A DNA stretch of 64,000 nt from contig CM038469.1 of the NCBI GenBank assembly GCA_021464415.1, forward strand, positions 28,327,736 to 28,391,735. The letters are read 5' to 3'. The notes beneath the pieces are model-generated. The model had not been told where the DNA came from and made no database searches. It worked only from the letters and a program-made list of their open reading frames with translations. The translations under genes were made by a program, and so were the position numbers. Origin of the DNA: Lonicera japonica. Lineage: Eukaryota > Streptophyta > Magnoliopsida > Dipsacales > Caprifoliaceae. Positions 37,491-47,835 of the stretch are shown here, piece by piece. The first letter of the stretch is position 1. Every line of letters begins with the position of its first letter.

Positions 37491-40146
37491 TGGGAAAAAT
37501 GGTAGGTAATATATTTGATATAAAACTAAGTGACATGAAATTGCTAAGAACTTGGGAAAGGTATATGAAGATTTTCCCACATAAGACACAAATTGTGGGT
37601 GGCAAAAAATTTAGGTCTCCGCTCAAGGTAAGCTTTAAGCAATATCAATGGAATAGTAAATAAAAAGTAGTAAGGAAAATGGGGATTTTTGCTATAAGGT
37701 AAGTTTCTCTGGGCAATATGTCCTTTGTATGTGTGCGATTGTATATTAGCTATAAAGGCAATAAATGAGTAGAATAATACAAGCTACCAACTTTCTCACT
37801 TTAACACTAATTGTTTAGAATTTTAGACTTTTGTAATGAGTATTCTCTTTTTTATTTATATGTACATTGCCCCCACTAGGGTATAAAGTAAAATGACTAT
37901 AAAGATCAAAACTTAGGCATTACTCTATCACTTTACATTTGTCCTAATATAGTACAAGTAGGAGGTGTTTTGTTTCCCTTCGTAGAAACGACCATAATGA
38001 TGGCATCACGACTATATCTCTATTTGGTGAGTTATCTAACTTCCTTGGTCAAATTGAATTTAATCGGCATTGGCAAAGCTACAAGGCAACTTCCTCTTCC
38101 TTGAGGTAGGCCTTTCAACGGCCTTGCAACTGGGCTTGTCCAATGTTCGGGCCCAAAACCCTAGTCATTATTGTTAGGCTCCCTCAATATGTAATATTAA
38201 AACTAGTTTTTCAAAATAATTCAATGTGATCTCTAGCCTAACAATATAAAGTAATTTTTTGAAAATAAAAAAATAATGTATGTAATATTAAAACTAGTTT
38301 TTTGAAATAATTCAATGTGGTCTTTGGCCAAACAATATAAAATAATTTCCTCCTTTAAATAAATAATGCAAACTTCTATATTTTTTCTTAAATGAATAAT
38401 GTGTTACTATAATGATAAATAATGCAGACTTCTCTTTTAAATGAATAATGTGCTACTGTGATGTACTCAATATAATATATTTATTTTACCTTTTTACCCT
38501 AATCACTTTTATTTTTAACAAAATATGTAGTTGACTGAACTCGAACTCACAACTTGAAAGTTGAAAACATCTTTTTTAACTATTAAACTAACAATAATTT
38601 TATGCTAAAATTTTACACGTGCATGAGAATAAAACATGCACAAATATTGCGTGTGCATCTTTATCTAGCTAATTAAGAATTATAGGTTGAGAGTTGAACT
38701 ATTAAAAGATATTACTCCCTCTCTTTAGTCTAGTTCTTTTCAATATTTATCTTTGGACAATTTTTTAGATAACTCAAGTTAATATTATTATTTTATATTT
38801 TTTAAAGATTTTTCTTGGAACATATTTTTGAAATAACTCAAGTTAATAGTTCTAATTATTCTTTTTAAACATAACTAATATTAAAAAATTTGAAATATAA
38901 AATAAGTTATATTGAGAACCATTAAGTTGAAATTAAAATTACCTTAAAAAAGTAGTGAAAATAAAGCAAAATTTTTAATTCGAGACAAGAAATATGACTT
39001 TTCATAATTATCATGGAATTAAAAGAATGACTTTATATGGTTAATGTTTAGCCATAGCCATGAGAAATTAATCTCGGTATACCGCACTACATTTGGTGTT
39101 ATTTGAGAATTGCGATTCTTAATTTAAAATGTCAATAAGTCATTTTTACTTTGTTGTTAAGAGAAGCAAAGCAGAGACATTCATTAATTTTTAAACATTG
39201 TTGATGTAGCAAAGTTCTAACGTAAAACTGTGGGACTATGTGCTTAAGTATTATTAACAACAAAAGAAATGCCTTAATAATATATGGATTCACATTCAGA
39301 GTGTAATTAAATTGGCAAAAGATAGTCTTATGTCCATCTTCTTGCGTTTTAGTCCCCGGGAACCTAATTTTATTGTCCCCCTCCCAAGATCAAACACCGA
39401 ATCTGTCTCAAAATATTATAAAAAGAGACTTTAAACCCAATTATAATGCCCCCAAAAGATGTTGAAGGTCAAATCATGTAAACCTAACTCAAAGAATTCT
39501 TATCTCCTTTTTGTAATTTATTTTAATTTCCTTCTTTGGAAAGGGTGGCGCAACTGTAGAAGAATATGAGGATATAAGTCGTCATGATTAGTTGAGTTGG
39601 GCATGGGCTTCATAACTCGGCCCTGCTCAAAGATGGCCCAACCGTAAATTGATATTCCATCTTCTTTTTCTAAATGTCGGTAATTGAAAGTTTTAATTTT
39701 TTTCAGAAGATAGTAATGTACAAGAGTTTGCATAACAAAATAAGTTGAATTTTTTTCTTTCATTAGGTTTAAATAATTTTTCCTCAAAAGTACCACAACT
39801 TTTAATTTGAGACGAATAAAGTATACTATATATATATCCCTTTTAATTTATCTAAATTTATTTAGACCTTTTATTTTTCAATTGATCTTTGGTTGTAAAT
39901 TTGCAAGCCATGTTAATTATTTTAGCCTATATCTTCTTTTTTTTCCAAGAAGAATGTGGTTTGAGACAACGATAAAATTTGAACAAGTTCTTATATTTTT
40001 ATAATTACTTTTGAGAAATTATAATCTGCATACATATATTTTTATAACTACTTTGAGAAATTGTAAAATTTGAACAAGTATAGAAGCAATACGGTTGTGG
40101 CCTCAGTAATGAAAATAGAACTTGGTCATTCTTTCACTCTGTTTTC

Positions 40147-40200
<54 letters not shown>
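40147..40200. repeat. Microsatellite (GT)n(GA)n
   Basis: A compound dinucleotide run immediately follows the end of array unit 3. Confidence 0.95.
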
Positions 40201-40203
<3 letters not shown>

Positions 40204-40273
40204 GCGTTTATTCGATCAACACAAGCGCATAAGTAACCCTAAATCGTTTAAACTTTTTTAAACATAAAGATGA

Positions 40274-40395
40274 AGTTAATTAAAAGGAATTATATTTAGA
40301 TTAGGAATGTTAATTAGAAGGAATTATATTTAGATTAGGAAAGTTAATTAAAAGGAATTATATTTAGATTAGGAATGTTAATAAAAAAGGAATCT
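40274..40395. repeat. Minisatellite, about 35 bp unit, three copies
   Basis: The unit AGGAATTATATTTAGATTAGG followed by AAWGTTAATTARAA occurs three times in tandem with few differences. Confidence 0.9.
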
Positions 40396-40554
40396 AAAGT
40401 TATACAATTATAATTTAATTAAAATTGGTGGATATATTAATCAATTTAAAAAAGGGTAATTTTGTGAAACTTCATTTAAAATTTTCATAATTTAAGGGTG
40501 GATTAACTGCAAGATTTGGTAGATAGAAACAAAATCACCCTTTAAATTTTGTAT

Positions 40555-41064
40555 ATATTTGATAATAGTGTAAGGTTGAAAAAGTATTTAATGATCTCCA
40601 ATTTAAAGTAGATTGCTATATAATTTGCATGATTGTTGATCTATAAAATGCCAAAGTAATGTGCGAACACAATTTTTCATCCTTTCATTTATTATCATAC
40701 AAGAAATATCGAATTCCTATTTTGGAAGTTGTTTTTTTTCCTTCCTATTTTCAATTCAATTTCACCTTTTCATTTTGTAAAGAAGAGCGGGCACGTTTAA
40801 TTGTAAATTGTTTAATTTAAAAGTTAGTTTATTTTTAATTAATGAATCGTAAATTTTTTCATTTTTAATCAAAACTATGACGTTTGGAAGCCTTAACTGA
40901 GAATTTTAAAATATTACCTACTAAGAGCCACTTATTAACTCACAAAGTTAATGTTAGAGAATTGTAACCTTTTAACGCTAGTCGTCCCTCACATGCCAAC
41001 TTGGAATGATAATCCATTTCGAATGACCACTCCAATAGTCTAATCTTAAAGGATGTAAATAAAT
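40555..41064 (+). repeat. Y-type dispersed repeat copy
   Basis: It is alignable by eye over about 450 bp with 51055-51530, sharing AAATGCCAAAGTAATGTGC, TTTTGTAAAGAAGAGC, TTTGGAAGCCTTAACTGA and GAGCCACTTATTAACTCA. It is cut at 41067 by a MITE insertion. Confidence 0.7.
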
Positions 41065-41067
41065 TAA

Positions 41068-41701
41068 GGGCTCGTTTGGTTCGAATTTTGGGAATGAAAT
41101 TGACATGGAATGGGCATATTTAATTCCTGGAAAGTTATTTTTCTAACATCTAGAATGCCATGCCGATATTTGGTTCAACCGGAAATAGGAATGGAATAAA
41201 GTATCAATTACAAAAATACTCTTCTTTTTATAAGATGAGAAGATATCACCTACTAATTTTTCAAAAGAGACAATTACTATAGTAAATTACAAAAATTACA
41301 CATGCATAGCTAATAACTATCCTACAAAAATTACAATTTTTGTAATTAAAAAAAATTACAACAAGAAAAAAGAAAAGAAAAAAGTTCCAAGTATTTTTTT
41401 TTTCATTTTTGTGCAGCAGCGTAATTAAAAAAAAAGTTTCAAACAATATTTTCATACACTTATGGAAAAAGAATTATTTATTCATAAGAAAGAGTGTTAT
41501 TTTAGTCCTAACATGAAAAATAAAAAAAGATGCCCATTGGTAATGTTTTATTCCTTGTGATTTAAATGGGAGAACTTGGGGGAAAATGTTTGTTCCTGGA
41601 ATAATTTATTACGGACTTAAAACTTGAACTAAACGCGGGAATCGTTTCGAAATGGAATTTAACATTTCTGGAATGGTTTAAATCTTGAACCAAATGAGCC
41701 A
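41068..41701. mobile_element. Tourist-like MITE (634 bp)
   Basis: Ends GGGCTCGTTTGGTTC and the complement of GAACCAAATGAGCCA are inverted repeats with two mismatches. TAA flanks both sides (41065-41067, 41702-41704). The body contains paired GGGAATGAAATTGACATGGAA/AATGGAATTTAACATTTCTGG-like subterminal sequence and no coding. Confidence 0.8.
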
Positions 41702-41760
41702 TAAGGGTAATAATATTAGTATTCTACAAAAAGTATGTTAATATTTTAAAATTATTTTTA

Positions 41761-41968
41761 GGCTAGCTCAGGTTGATAGCTAGTAACATGAAAAATAAAT
41801 ATAAAAATAATTAATTTTAGTGAGAAGATGGAAAATAAGTTGAGAGATGCAGATGAAAAATAAAAAGAAAAATAATATCAGTACACAACGTCCCTCAACT
41901 TATTTTCTAACTCCTCACCAAAATTAGTTATTTTTTTTTTATTTTCTATGTTACTATCAAACAAAGCC
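41761..41968. mobile_element. PIF/Harbinger MITE (GGCTCCGTTT family)
   Basis: It is related to 7584-7876 and 60966-61608: the right end TATCAAACAAAGCC and the interior GTGAGAAGATGGAAAATAAG are shared, while the left end has extra bases (GGCTAGCTCAGGTTGATAG). TTA flanks it at 41758-41760 and 41969-41971. Confidence 0.7.
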
Positions 41969-41971
41969 TTA

Positions 41972-42428
41972 GGGGGGTGTATTCAATTAGGATTTTAAAA
42001 GACTATTTTAGGATAAATAAGTCTTGTGGTATTCAATTAAGACTTTTAAATAATCTAAATAAGTCTTGTGGTATTCAATCAGGACTATTCGGATATTTTA
42101 AAGAGGGTGTCCAAATCTAGTGGTATTCAATCAGGACTTTAAACAAGTAACAAAAAGTCTTTTGGTATTCAAAAACTTGCTAATTTCAATGGATTTTTTT
42201 TAAATTAGGAATTTGTGTGACTTTTTAGTGGAAAGTATAAATATCAAACCCTATAAAGAATCCCACCCTAACCCATGAGACTTTTCACGTGAGACTTTTG
42301 TTTTCTGCTAGAGATTTACCAATTCTCTCATCTCTCATCTCTACATTTACCTCTTCCTTTCACCCATTTCCCTTCTCAACTTCACCGATGCTTCTGTTTA
42401 TCATCTCTCTCTTTATATATATACACAC

Positions 42429-42461
<33 letters not shown>

Positions 42462-43062
42462 TGTGTACATTTTCATATTTTTTGAGATTTTCATATTTTT
42501 ATGTATTTCAATTTATTTATTTTCCTTTAGTGCCTTCTTGCCATTGAAGAGTATGGCCCTTCAATTGAACCCCATTTTGAAGATTGCTTGCATAATTTTA
42601 TTGATATTTTAAACAAATTTCATTGATGGGCATGAACACCAAAATTGGCACTCTCTGCCTTTCACAAAAATCATAATGTTTATTAACTTTTTTTTCGTTT
42701 CTTTTATTAAGAAATGGTAGCGGGTTTTATAGAACCTTTGGTAAGGAAAAATTCCACCATCATTTGGAAAGCTTGGGTCGTAAAGGCTAATGCTGAAGAA
42801 TTTGTGCATTATTGAACTAAACATTACTCATCATAAAATCCAAACATAAAAAGTCCTGGGTATAAAAAATCCATGTGGTCCTTTGAAATCTTATAAATTC
42901 TGATGATATAATCTTTAAAATCCAAACATAAAAAATCCTGAGTATAAAAAATCTTTTAAAAAAAATCTTATAAGTCATTACATTCTTAAATAGTCTTTTA
43001 AAATCCACTGGACTAAATTATCCATAAACAATCTTTTAAAATCTCAATTGAATACACCCCCC
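41972..43062. mobile_element. PIF/Harbinger element (1.09 kb) with GGGGGGTGTATTCAATT ends
   Basis: Ends GGGGGGTGTATTCAATT and the complement of AATTGAATACACCCCCC match perfectly for 17 bp, then continue diverged. TTA lies on both sides (41969-41971, 43063-43065); the left TTA is also the right TTA of the neighbouring MITE. Subterminal AAGTCTTGTGGTATTCAATC repeats occur several times. The middle (42289-42612) holds a 107-codon open frame, partly an (ATGT)n microsatellite, with no transposase motif. It may be a deletion derivative of a larger element or carry acquired sequence. Confidence 0.8.
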
Positions 43063-43153
43063 TTAGTGACAAAAAAGTGTCCAAAAAAATTCATATAAAG
43101 TGTCCAAAAAGATCCATATAAAATGTCACAAAAAATAATTTAAAGTGATAGAG

Positions 43154-43197
<44 letters not shown>

Positions 43198-43202
43198 ATT
43201 AG

Positions 43203-43260
<58 letters not shown>

Positions 43261-43261
43261 A
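43154..43261. repeat. Microsatellite (ACT)n at left viral border
   Basis: About 35 ACT units are interrupted once by AATTAG. Viral sequence starts within a few bases of its right end. Confidence 0.95.
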
Positions 43262-43264
43262 TAA

Positions 43265-43710
43265 CAATTAAAGAAGTAACACTCCCAGAACTAAATTTAG
43301 AAGTTAATAATTTAAAGAAAGAAATCTCTAAGTTGAAAAAGGAGATTCCTGAACTTAGACAAGAAATAACCAAAAAATTTGAAGAAATTAATAAGTCAGA
43401 TTTAAAAATTAATGGCTCTTCTTCATCTAGTGATAGTGAGGAAGAATCAGTCAATAAAATATTGAAAAAGAAGAATCTGAAGAAGATCTAGATATTGAAG
43501 TACAAAATTATTCTTTAAATACATTAAAAGATATAACTATTCAAAAATGGCACATAAATGTCACAATAATCATAAATAAAACATTTGAGTTAAAACTACA
43601 TGCTCTTTTAGATACTGGTGCAGATCTAAATTGCATTCAAGAAGGATTAATTCCTACAATATATTACCAAAAAACAAGCGAAAGACTAAGTTCAACTAAT
43701 GGTAGTAAAT
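43265..43710 (+). pseudogene. Duplicated florendovirus-like protease-region fragment
   Basis: This 446 bp piece is nearly identical to 44987-45431, with only about four differences including a one-base deletion near 43459 that breaks the frame. It covers the coiled-coil linker and the aspartic protease block (LLDTGADLNCI). It starts beside the (ACT)n array and is fused at about 43710 to coat-protein sequence, so protease from one copy runs into capsid of another. Such a junction could come from a tandem viral concatemer or from repair-mediated shuffling. Confidence 0.85.
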
Positions 43711-45792
43711 TGTTTAAGTCATATGTCTATGGTAGCAAATAGCTACCTAAATGCTTATCATGATCTAACCCAGCCAGAAATAGTTGAACTCTTAGCCTCA
43801 GGATTCACAGGAACTCTTAGATATTGGTGGGAAAAACACCTAACTGAAGACGCTAGAGAAGCCATAATCCATGCTGTACAGTTAGATGATGAGGGAAATC
43901 CCATTTATGATGAAGAAATCAATTATGGGTCTCCGGATGGTGTCAATACTTTAGTCTACACCATAATTAAGCATTTCATAGGAACTCCCAGCAATATAAC
44001 TGAAAGACTCCATGACCAACTTAGTAACCTTACCTGCCCAACTCTTAGTGATTTTAGATGGTACAAAGATGTATTCACCTCTAGGGTCATGATGAGAGAT
44101 GATAGTAACAAACCATTTTGGAAAGAAAAATTCGTAAATGGTTTACTTAGCCTATTTGCTCATAAAATTCGAGAAGAATTAAGTAAGAATTTAGGTTATA
44201 TAGATTATGATAATCTAACTTATGGTGACATAATAAGTCAAATACAAAAAACAGGCCTAAAAATGTGCATAAACTTTAAATTAAGTAAGCAAGCTAACAA
44301 AGATAAAAATAAAGCAAAATATGAATTAGGAACGTTTTGTGAACAATATGGATTACCTCCTATAGCCCCTTCTAGAAGAAAGAAACACGCTAAGAAGGAT
44401 AAAAAATACAAATCCCACAAAAAGAAAAGTAGAAAAAATAATCAAGAAGATTACTATAAGAAACCTTCCTCTAATAAGAAAAAAAAATCAAACAAGAAGT
44501 TTGACAAAAGTAAAATAATCTGTCATAATTGTGGAAAGAAAGGACATTATAAGAATGAATGTAGAGTCAAAGAAAAATTAAGTCAATTAAATGTACCTGA
44601 AGAAGAAGTAGAACATATTCTCGAACTAATGAGGATTGAAAACCAATCTGAAGGTGAATCGTTGGGATCCAGTTTGCCTTCTCAAAGTTCAGAAGAATCA
44701 ACTACTTATTCTAGCCAATCTGATAATGATGCACCACAATTAGGATGTAGTAACAATGGTACTAAAACCTGTTGCAATAAACAAATAAGTGTATTAACAA
44801 AAATTCAAGAAGAAAAGAATTTATTAATTGATTTAATAAGTAAAATATCTGACCCACAATTAAAAACTCAATATATGAATCAACTAGAAAAATTATTAAC
44901 AACCGAATCTAAAGCACAAAAATTACTTAAAAATAAAGAAAAACCCATTTTTAGTATCAACAAAACTTTAGAAAGGTTTAAAAATCCAATTAAAGAAGTA
45001 ACACTCCCAGAACTAAATTTAGAAGTTAATAATTTAAAGAAAGAAATCTCTAAGTTGAAAAAGGAGATTCCTGAACTTAGACAAGAAATAACCAAAAAAT
45101 TTGAAGAAATTAATAAGTCAGATTTAAAAATTAATGGCTCTTCTTCATCTAGTGATAGTGAGGAAGAATCAGTCAATAAAAATATTGAAAAAGAAGAATC
45201 TGAAGAAGATCTAGATATTGAAGTACAAAATTATTCTTTGAATACATTAAAAGATATAACTATTCAAAAATGGCACATAAATGTCACAATAATCATAAAT
45301 AAAACATTTGAGTTAAAACTACCTGCTCTTTTAGATACTGGTGCAGATCTAAATTGCATTCAAGAAGGATTAATTCCTACAATATATTACCAAAAAACAA
45401 GCGAAAGACTAAGTTCAGCTAATGGTAGTAAAATGGAAATGAAGTATAAATTACCCAAAGCACATATTTGTCAAGATGGAGTATGCTATAAAACATCCTT
45501 TGTTTTAATAAGAAACATGACAGATAAAGTCATTTTAGGATTACCATTTATATATTTATTATATCCATTTAATACTTCAAGCAAAGGTCTAGTAACCAAA
45601 CATTTAGGACACAAGGTCACATTTAACTTCACTACGCAACGAAAAGAAAGAAATTTAAGAATAATAAAAGAACAGTCAATCTCAAAAAATTTAAACTTAT
45701 TAAGTAATAAATCAAATCATTTAAAACATCTAAAAGATGAAATTAAGTATAAAAAGATTGAAGAACAATTACACTTAAGAAAATATAGATAG
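43699..45792 (+). CDS. Endogenous florendovirus-like coat protein-protease fragment
   Basis: A 697-codon open frame encodes part of a Caulimoviridae polyprotein. The first 4-9 codons come from the fused fragment upstream, so the apparent ATG is not the viral start and movement-protein sequence is missing. Residues about 15-200 are capsid core; 205-270 are very Lys-rich; a CX2CX4HX4C zinc knuckle lies at 275-288 (nucleic-acid binding); 300-350 are acidic and Ser-rich. A coiled coil at about 435-475 and a second acidic patch (480-505) follow. The aspartic protease motif DTGAD is at 546-550, with a second hydrophobic block (KVILGLPF) near 615. The frame stops at 45792 where reverse transcriptase should follow; the sequence there switches to the inverted viral intergenic region. 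It would not give a working polyprotein, but the frame is free of stops. Confidence 0.85.
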   Translation: MVVNCLSHMSMVANSYLNAYHDLTQPEIVELLASGFTGTLRYWWEKHLTEDAREAIIHAVQLDDEGNPIYDEEINYGSPDGVNTLVYTIIKHFIGTPSNITERLHDQLSNLTCPTLSDFRWYKDVFTSRVMMRDDSNKPFWKEKFVNGLLSLFAHKIREELSKNLGYIDYDNLTYGDIISQIQKTGLKMCINFKLSKQANKDKNKAKYELGTFCEQYGLPPIAPSRRKKHAKKDKKYKSHKKKSRKNNQEDYYKKPSSNKKKKSNKKFDKSKIICHNCGKKGHYKNECRVKEKLSQLNVPEEEVEHILELMRIENQSEGESLGSSLPSQSSEESTTYSSQSDNDAPQLGCSNNGTKTCCNKQISVLTKIQEEKNLLIDLISKISDPQLKTQYMNQLEKLLTTESKAQKLLKNKEKPIFSINKTLERFKNPIKEVTLPELNLEVNNLKKEISKLKKEIPELRQEITKKFEEINKSDLKINGSSSSSDSEEESVNKNIEKEESEEDLDIEVQNYSLNTLKDITIQKWHINVTIIINKTFELKLPALLDTGADLNCIQEGLIPTIYYQKTSERLSSANGSKMEMKYKLPKAHICQDGVCYKTSFVLIRNMTDKVILGLPFIYLLYPFNTSSKGLVTKHLGHKVTFNFTTQRKERNLRIIKEQSISKNLNLLSNKSNHLKHLKDEIKYKKIEEQLHLRKYR

Positions 45793-46352
45793 TGCGCGGA
45801 TATGTCACAATAATAAATAATAATTGAAATTAAATTGTTTACTTAGAAACAATTACACAACAGATAATAAACTTAATTGTTTACTTTGAAACAATTTTAA
45901 CAAAATTAAAGATTTACTTACAACTGAATGATATGGAAATCAACTTTGTGAAGATCGCTTCAGACAATTGTGCTAATAGCTAAGATTACAAGTATTTGAA
46001 ATATGAGATACAATATTTTCGAGAAAAATAAAACTCTGCTTCTTCCTTCTTCCTTTTCTCCATTTATAGGTGAGAGTGGGTAGATAGGAATGGAGCTTCA
46101 ATCACGGGAGCTTCAATCACGGGAGAATCTCTCTTTTACTTTTGACTAAATCTTCATTATCTTCGACAGGCAGCATCAAATCTTACAACTTTGTGTAGTG
46201 GTGGGGCCGTAACTTTAACTCTTTATTCTAGCCGTCTGGGACTTTGTCAGAAGCCGAATAATGGGTCATCATATTTCAATTTAGACTAGACTCCAATAAT
46301 ATATTTAGTGTTAGCTTTTCTTGGAAATTTATCCAAGTAGTGACTGAAAACA
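45793..46352 (-). promoter_or_regulatory. Viral intergenic region with putative promoter
   Basis: It lies downstream of the second viral ORF on the minus strand, where florendovirus genomes have their intergenic region. A TATA box CTATAAAT (minus strand, 46062-46069) is followed by a purine-rich stretch, with transcription expected to start about 30 bases on (near 46035). Upstream, GAGCTTCAATCACGG (plus-strand reading) occurs twice in tandem at about 46091-46122. Near 45828-45890 an AATTGTTTACTT...AAACAATT motif occurs twice and could form hairpins. I did not find the TGGTATCAGAGC-type primer-binding site, so the leader may be incomplete. Confidence 0.55.
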
Positions 46353-47835
46353 TTATATATCATATGGATCCTGATCATCTTGAAATAATGTAGACTTATA
46401 CCAATTTTTTATTTTTTCTTTTCCTGTCACAGTCCTGCTATCTGATTCACCTGGTTTTATTACCTCTTCACCATCTGAATCGCTAGCATTTTCTGATAAC
46501 TTTGAACTCAATGCTTGGGCTAAAAGCAATTTTAACTGGGCTCTTGAACACCTGTTGATGTCTAAAGTTTCATTGGATTTTACTGAAAGAGTTGGGCTTG
46601 GTCTTTTGGGCTTTGATTTTTCTGACTTGGATTCAAGTAGATTTTCTTCCTTTTGTTTGAGTTTGGGCTCAGAAGTTTGGGTATGGGACTGTGAGACTAC
46701 TTTGAGTAGGAACTTGGGAAAATTCGAGTTTAGGGTTTTCTGGAAACTCTTTTTGCACTTGATTAACAATTCTTGACAAATCAAATTTATCCCACCATTT
46801 AACAAAGATTTGTCTGGCAAACATGTCAAATGGGGCATGGTGTTTAACAAGTGCTTGGGAGGTACCTGAAGTCTGTACCCATTGTTCAATTACTGGACTT
46901 TTTACTAAATGGAATTCCCATTTTACAATCCAAGGGACTTTGTATTTAGAAGCAAAAAGGGTTAAAATTGGCATGTAAGTATTACCAATTTCTGGGCAAA
47001 TTTTTTCAAACCAGTTTACTTGATCGACAATAAGTCTGGGGAGAATGTCCATATTTAAACCGAACATATCCCACCAACGAATGAACCAGCAAGGGAAAGA
47101 CCATTTAAATTTTTGGTCAAATTGGACAAACCAAGAATGGTTAAAAGACTCATTTTGAAATAGGAGTATTTTCATCCATGCTTCGATATAATCATGGTAA
47201 GAATAGAATTCTTCAGTTCCTTCAAGAGGGACTAACTCAGCTGGGTGTCTTCCCCATTCTTCCATGAGCATTATTCTTTTAATATAGAGGGAATGGAAAA
47301 TAACAACAGACGGATCATTTCTGTCAAAAATTGGTTTGACAAATATAGAATCTGTAGTTATTAAAATTCGGTTATAGTATTTGAGGGTTTTACTAGGATG
47401 GACAGGGGTGAAATGCCATCCTGGTGGATAAAATTGGTTAGCTAATTGGGCTGGGTTATCTATTCCTGTCATATGAGGTTCGACATAAAACATGTTTTGG
47501 ATATATTTGGTTATATATGGGCTTGGAGCTGGGCCAGAACTTTGTTGGCTTTGTCTCAAAGGAGTTGGTTTGAGCTCAATGTCGTAGGGATCATTGGCTT
47601 TTGGTTTACTAGCCAAAGCTTGGTTGTAAGGCTTTGGTTGGGGAATTTGTCCTAAAACTGTGTATTGGTTAACTACTGGTGTGGGGTTAACTTGGTAAGG
47701 AACCATGGTTCCTTTAGGTTTACTAGATGGTTCGCAAATATCGAAAGGGGGAATACATGGTCCCGAAGCCGGTTTACCACCGTTTCCTCTTCCGCGGCCT
47801 CTGCCGCCTGTGGTACTCATATCAATTTCCTGCAT
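46353..47835 (-). pseudogene. Florendovirus-type second ORF, frameshifted
   Basis: The first frame (47835-46669, 388 codons) starts with an RGRGRG-rich N-terminus (residues 9-17), a Pro/Gln-rich linker to about 120, and then an aromatic-rich domain with many Trp residues (about 125-345). After residue 360 it runs out of frame. A second frame continues the protein to 46353 with a charged tail (KSEKSKPKRPSPTLSVKSN, a Leu-rich RAQLKLLLAQAL and an acidic end). The shift lies between about 46760 and 46669. Its start overlaps or abuts the RT stop: an ATG at 47835 overlaps by 14 bases, and a second at 47820 follows the TGA (47824-47822) by one base. A second ORF of unknown role after RT-RNase H is a described florendovirus feature. 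No known domain was recognised. Confidence 0.75.

Larger units (their letters stand above)
32864..40120. repeat. Tandem array unit 3
   Basis: This is the third direct copy, the least interrupted, about 7.3 kb. It ends at 40120, about 150 bp short of a full period when compared with the 15350-15500 junction. Two small local duplications are private to it: AATTTCTTTATTGC (near 35793 and 35811) and the AGGGTAAGGT segment (near 36063-36107). It is the best template for the unit's original content. Confidence 0.85.

Noticed and set aside
40147..40395. CRISPR-like or satellite array
   Set aside because: Only three adjacent copies without spacers; it is a plain minisatellite next to a dinucleotide run.
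42289..42612. Possible captured gene in the 1.09 kb Harbinger element
   Set aside because: Part of the frame is an (ATGT)n microsatellite and no domain or splice evidence was found.
43140..43454. Ser-rich minus-strand open frame
   Set aside because: It is a shadow of the (ACT)n array and the antisense of the viral fragment.
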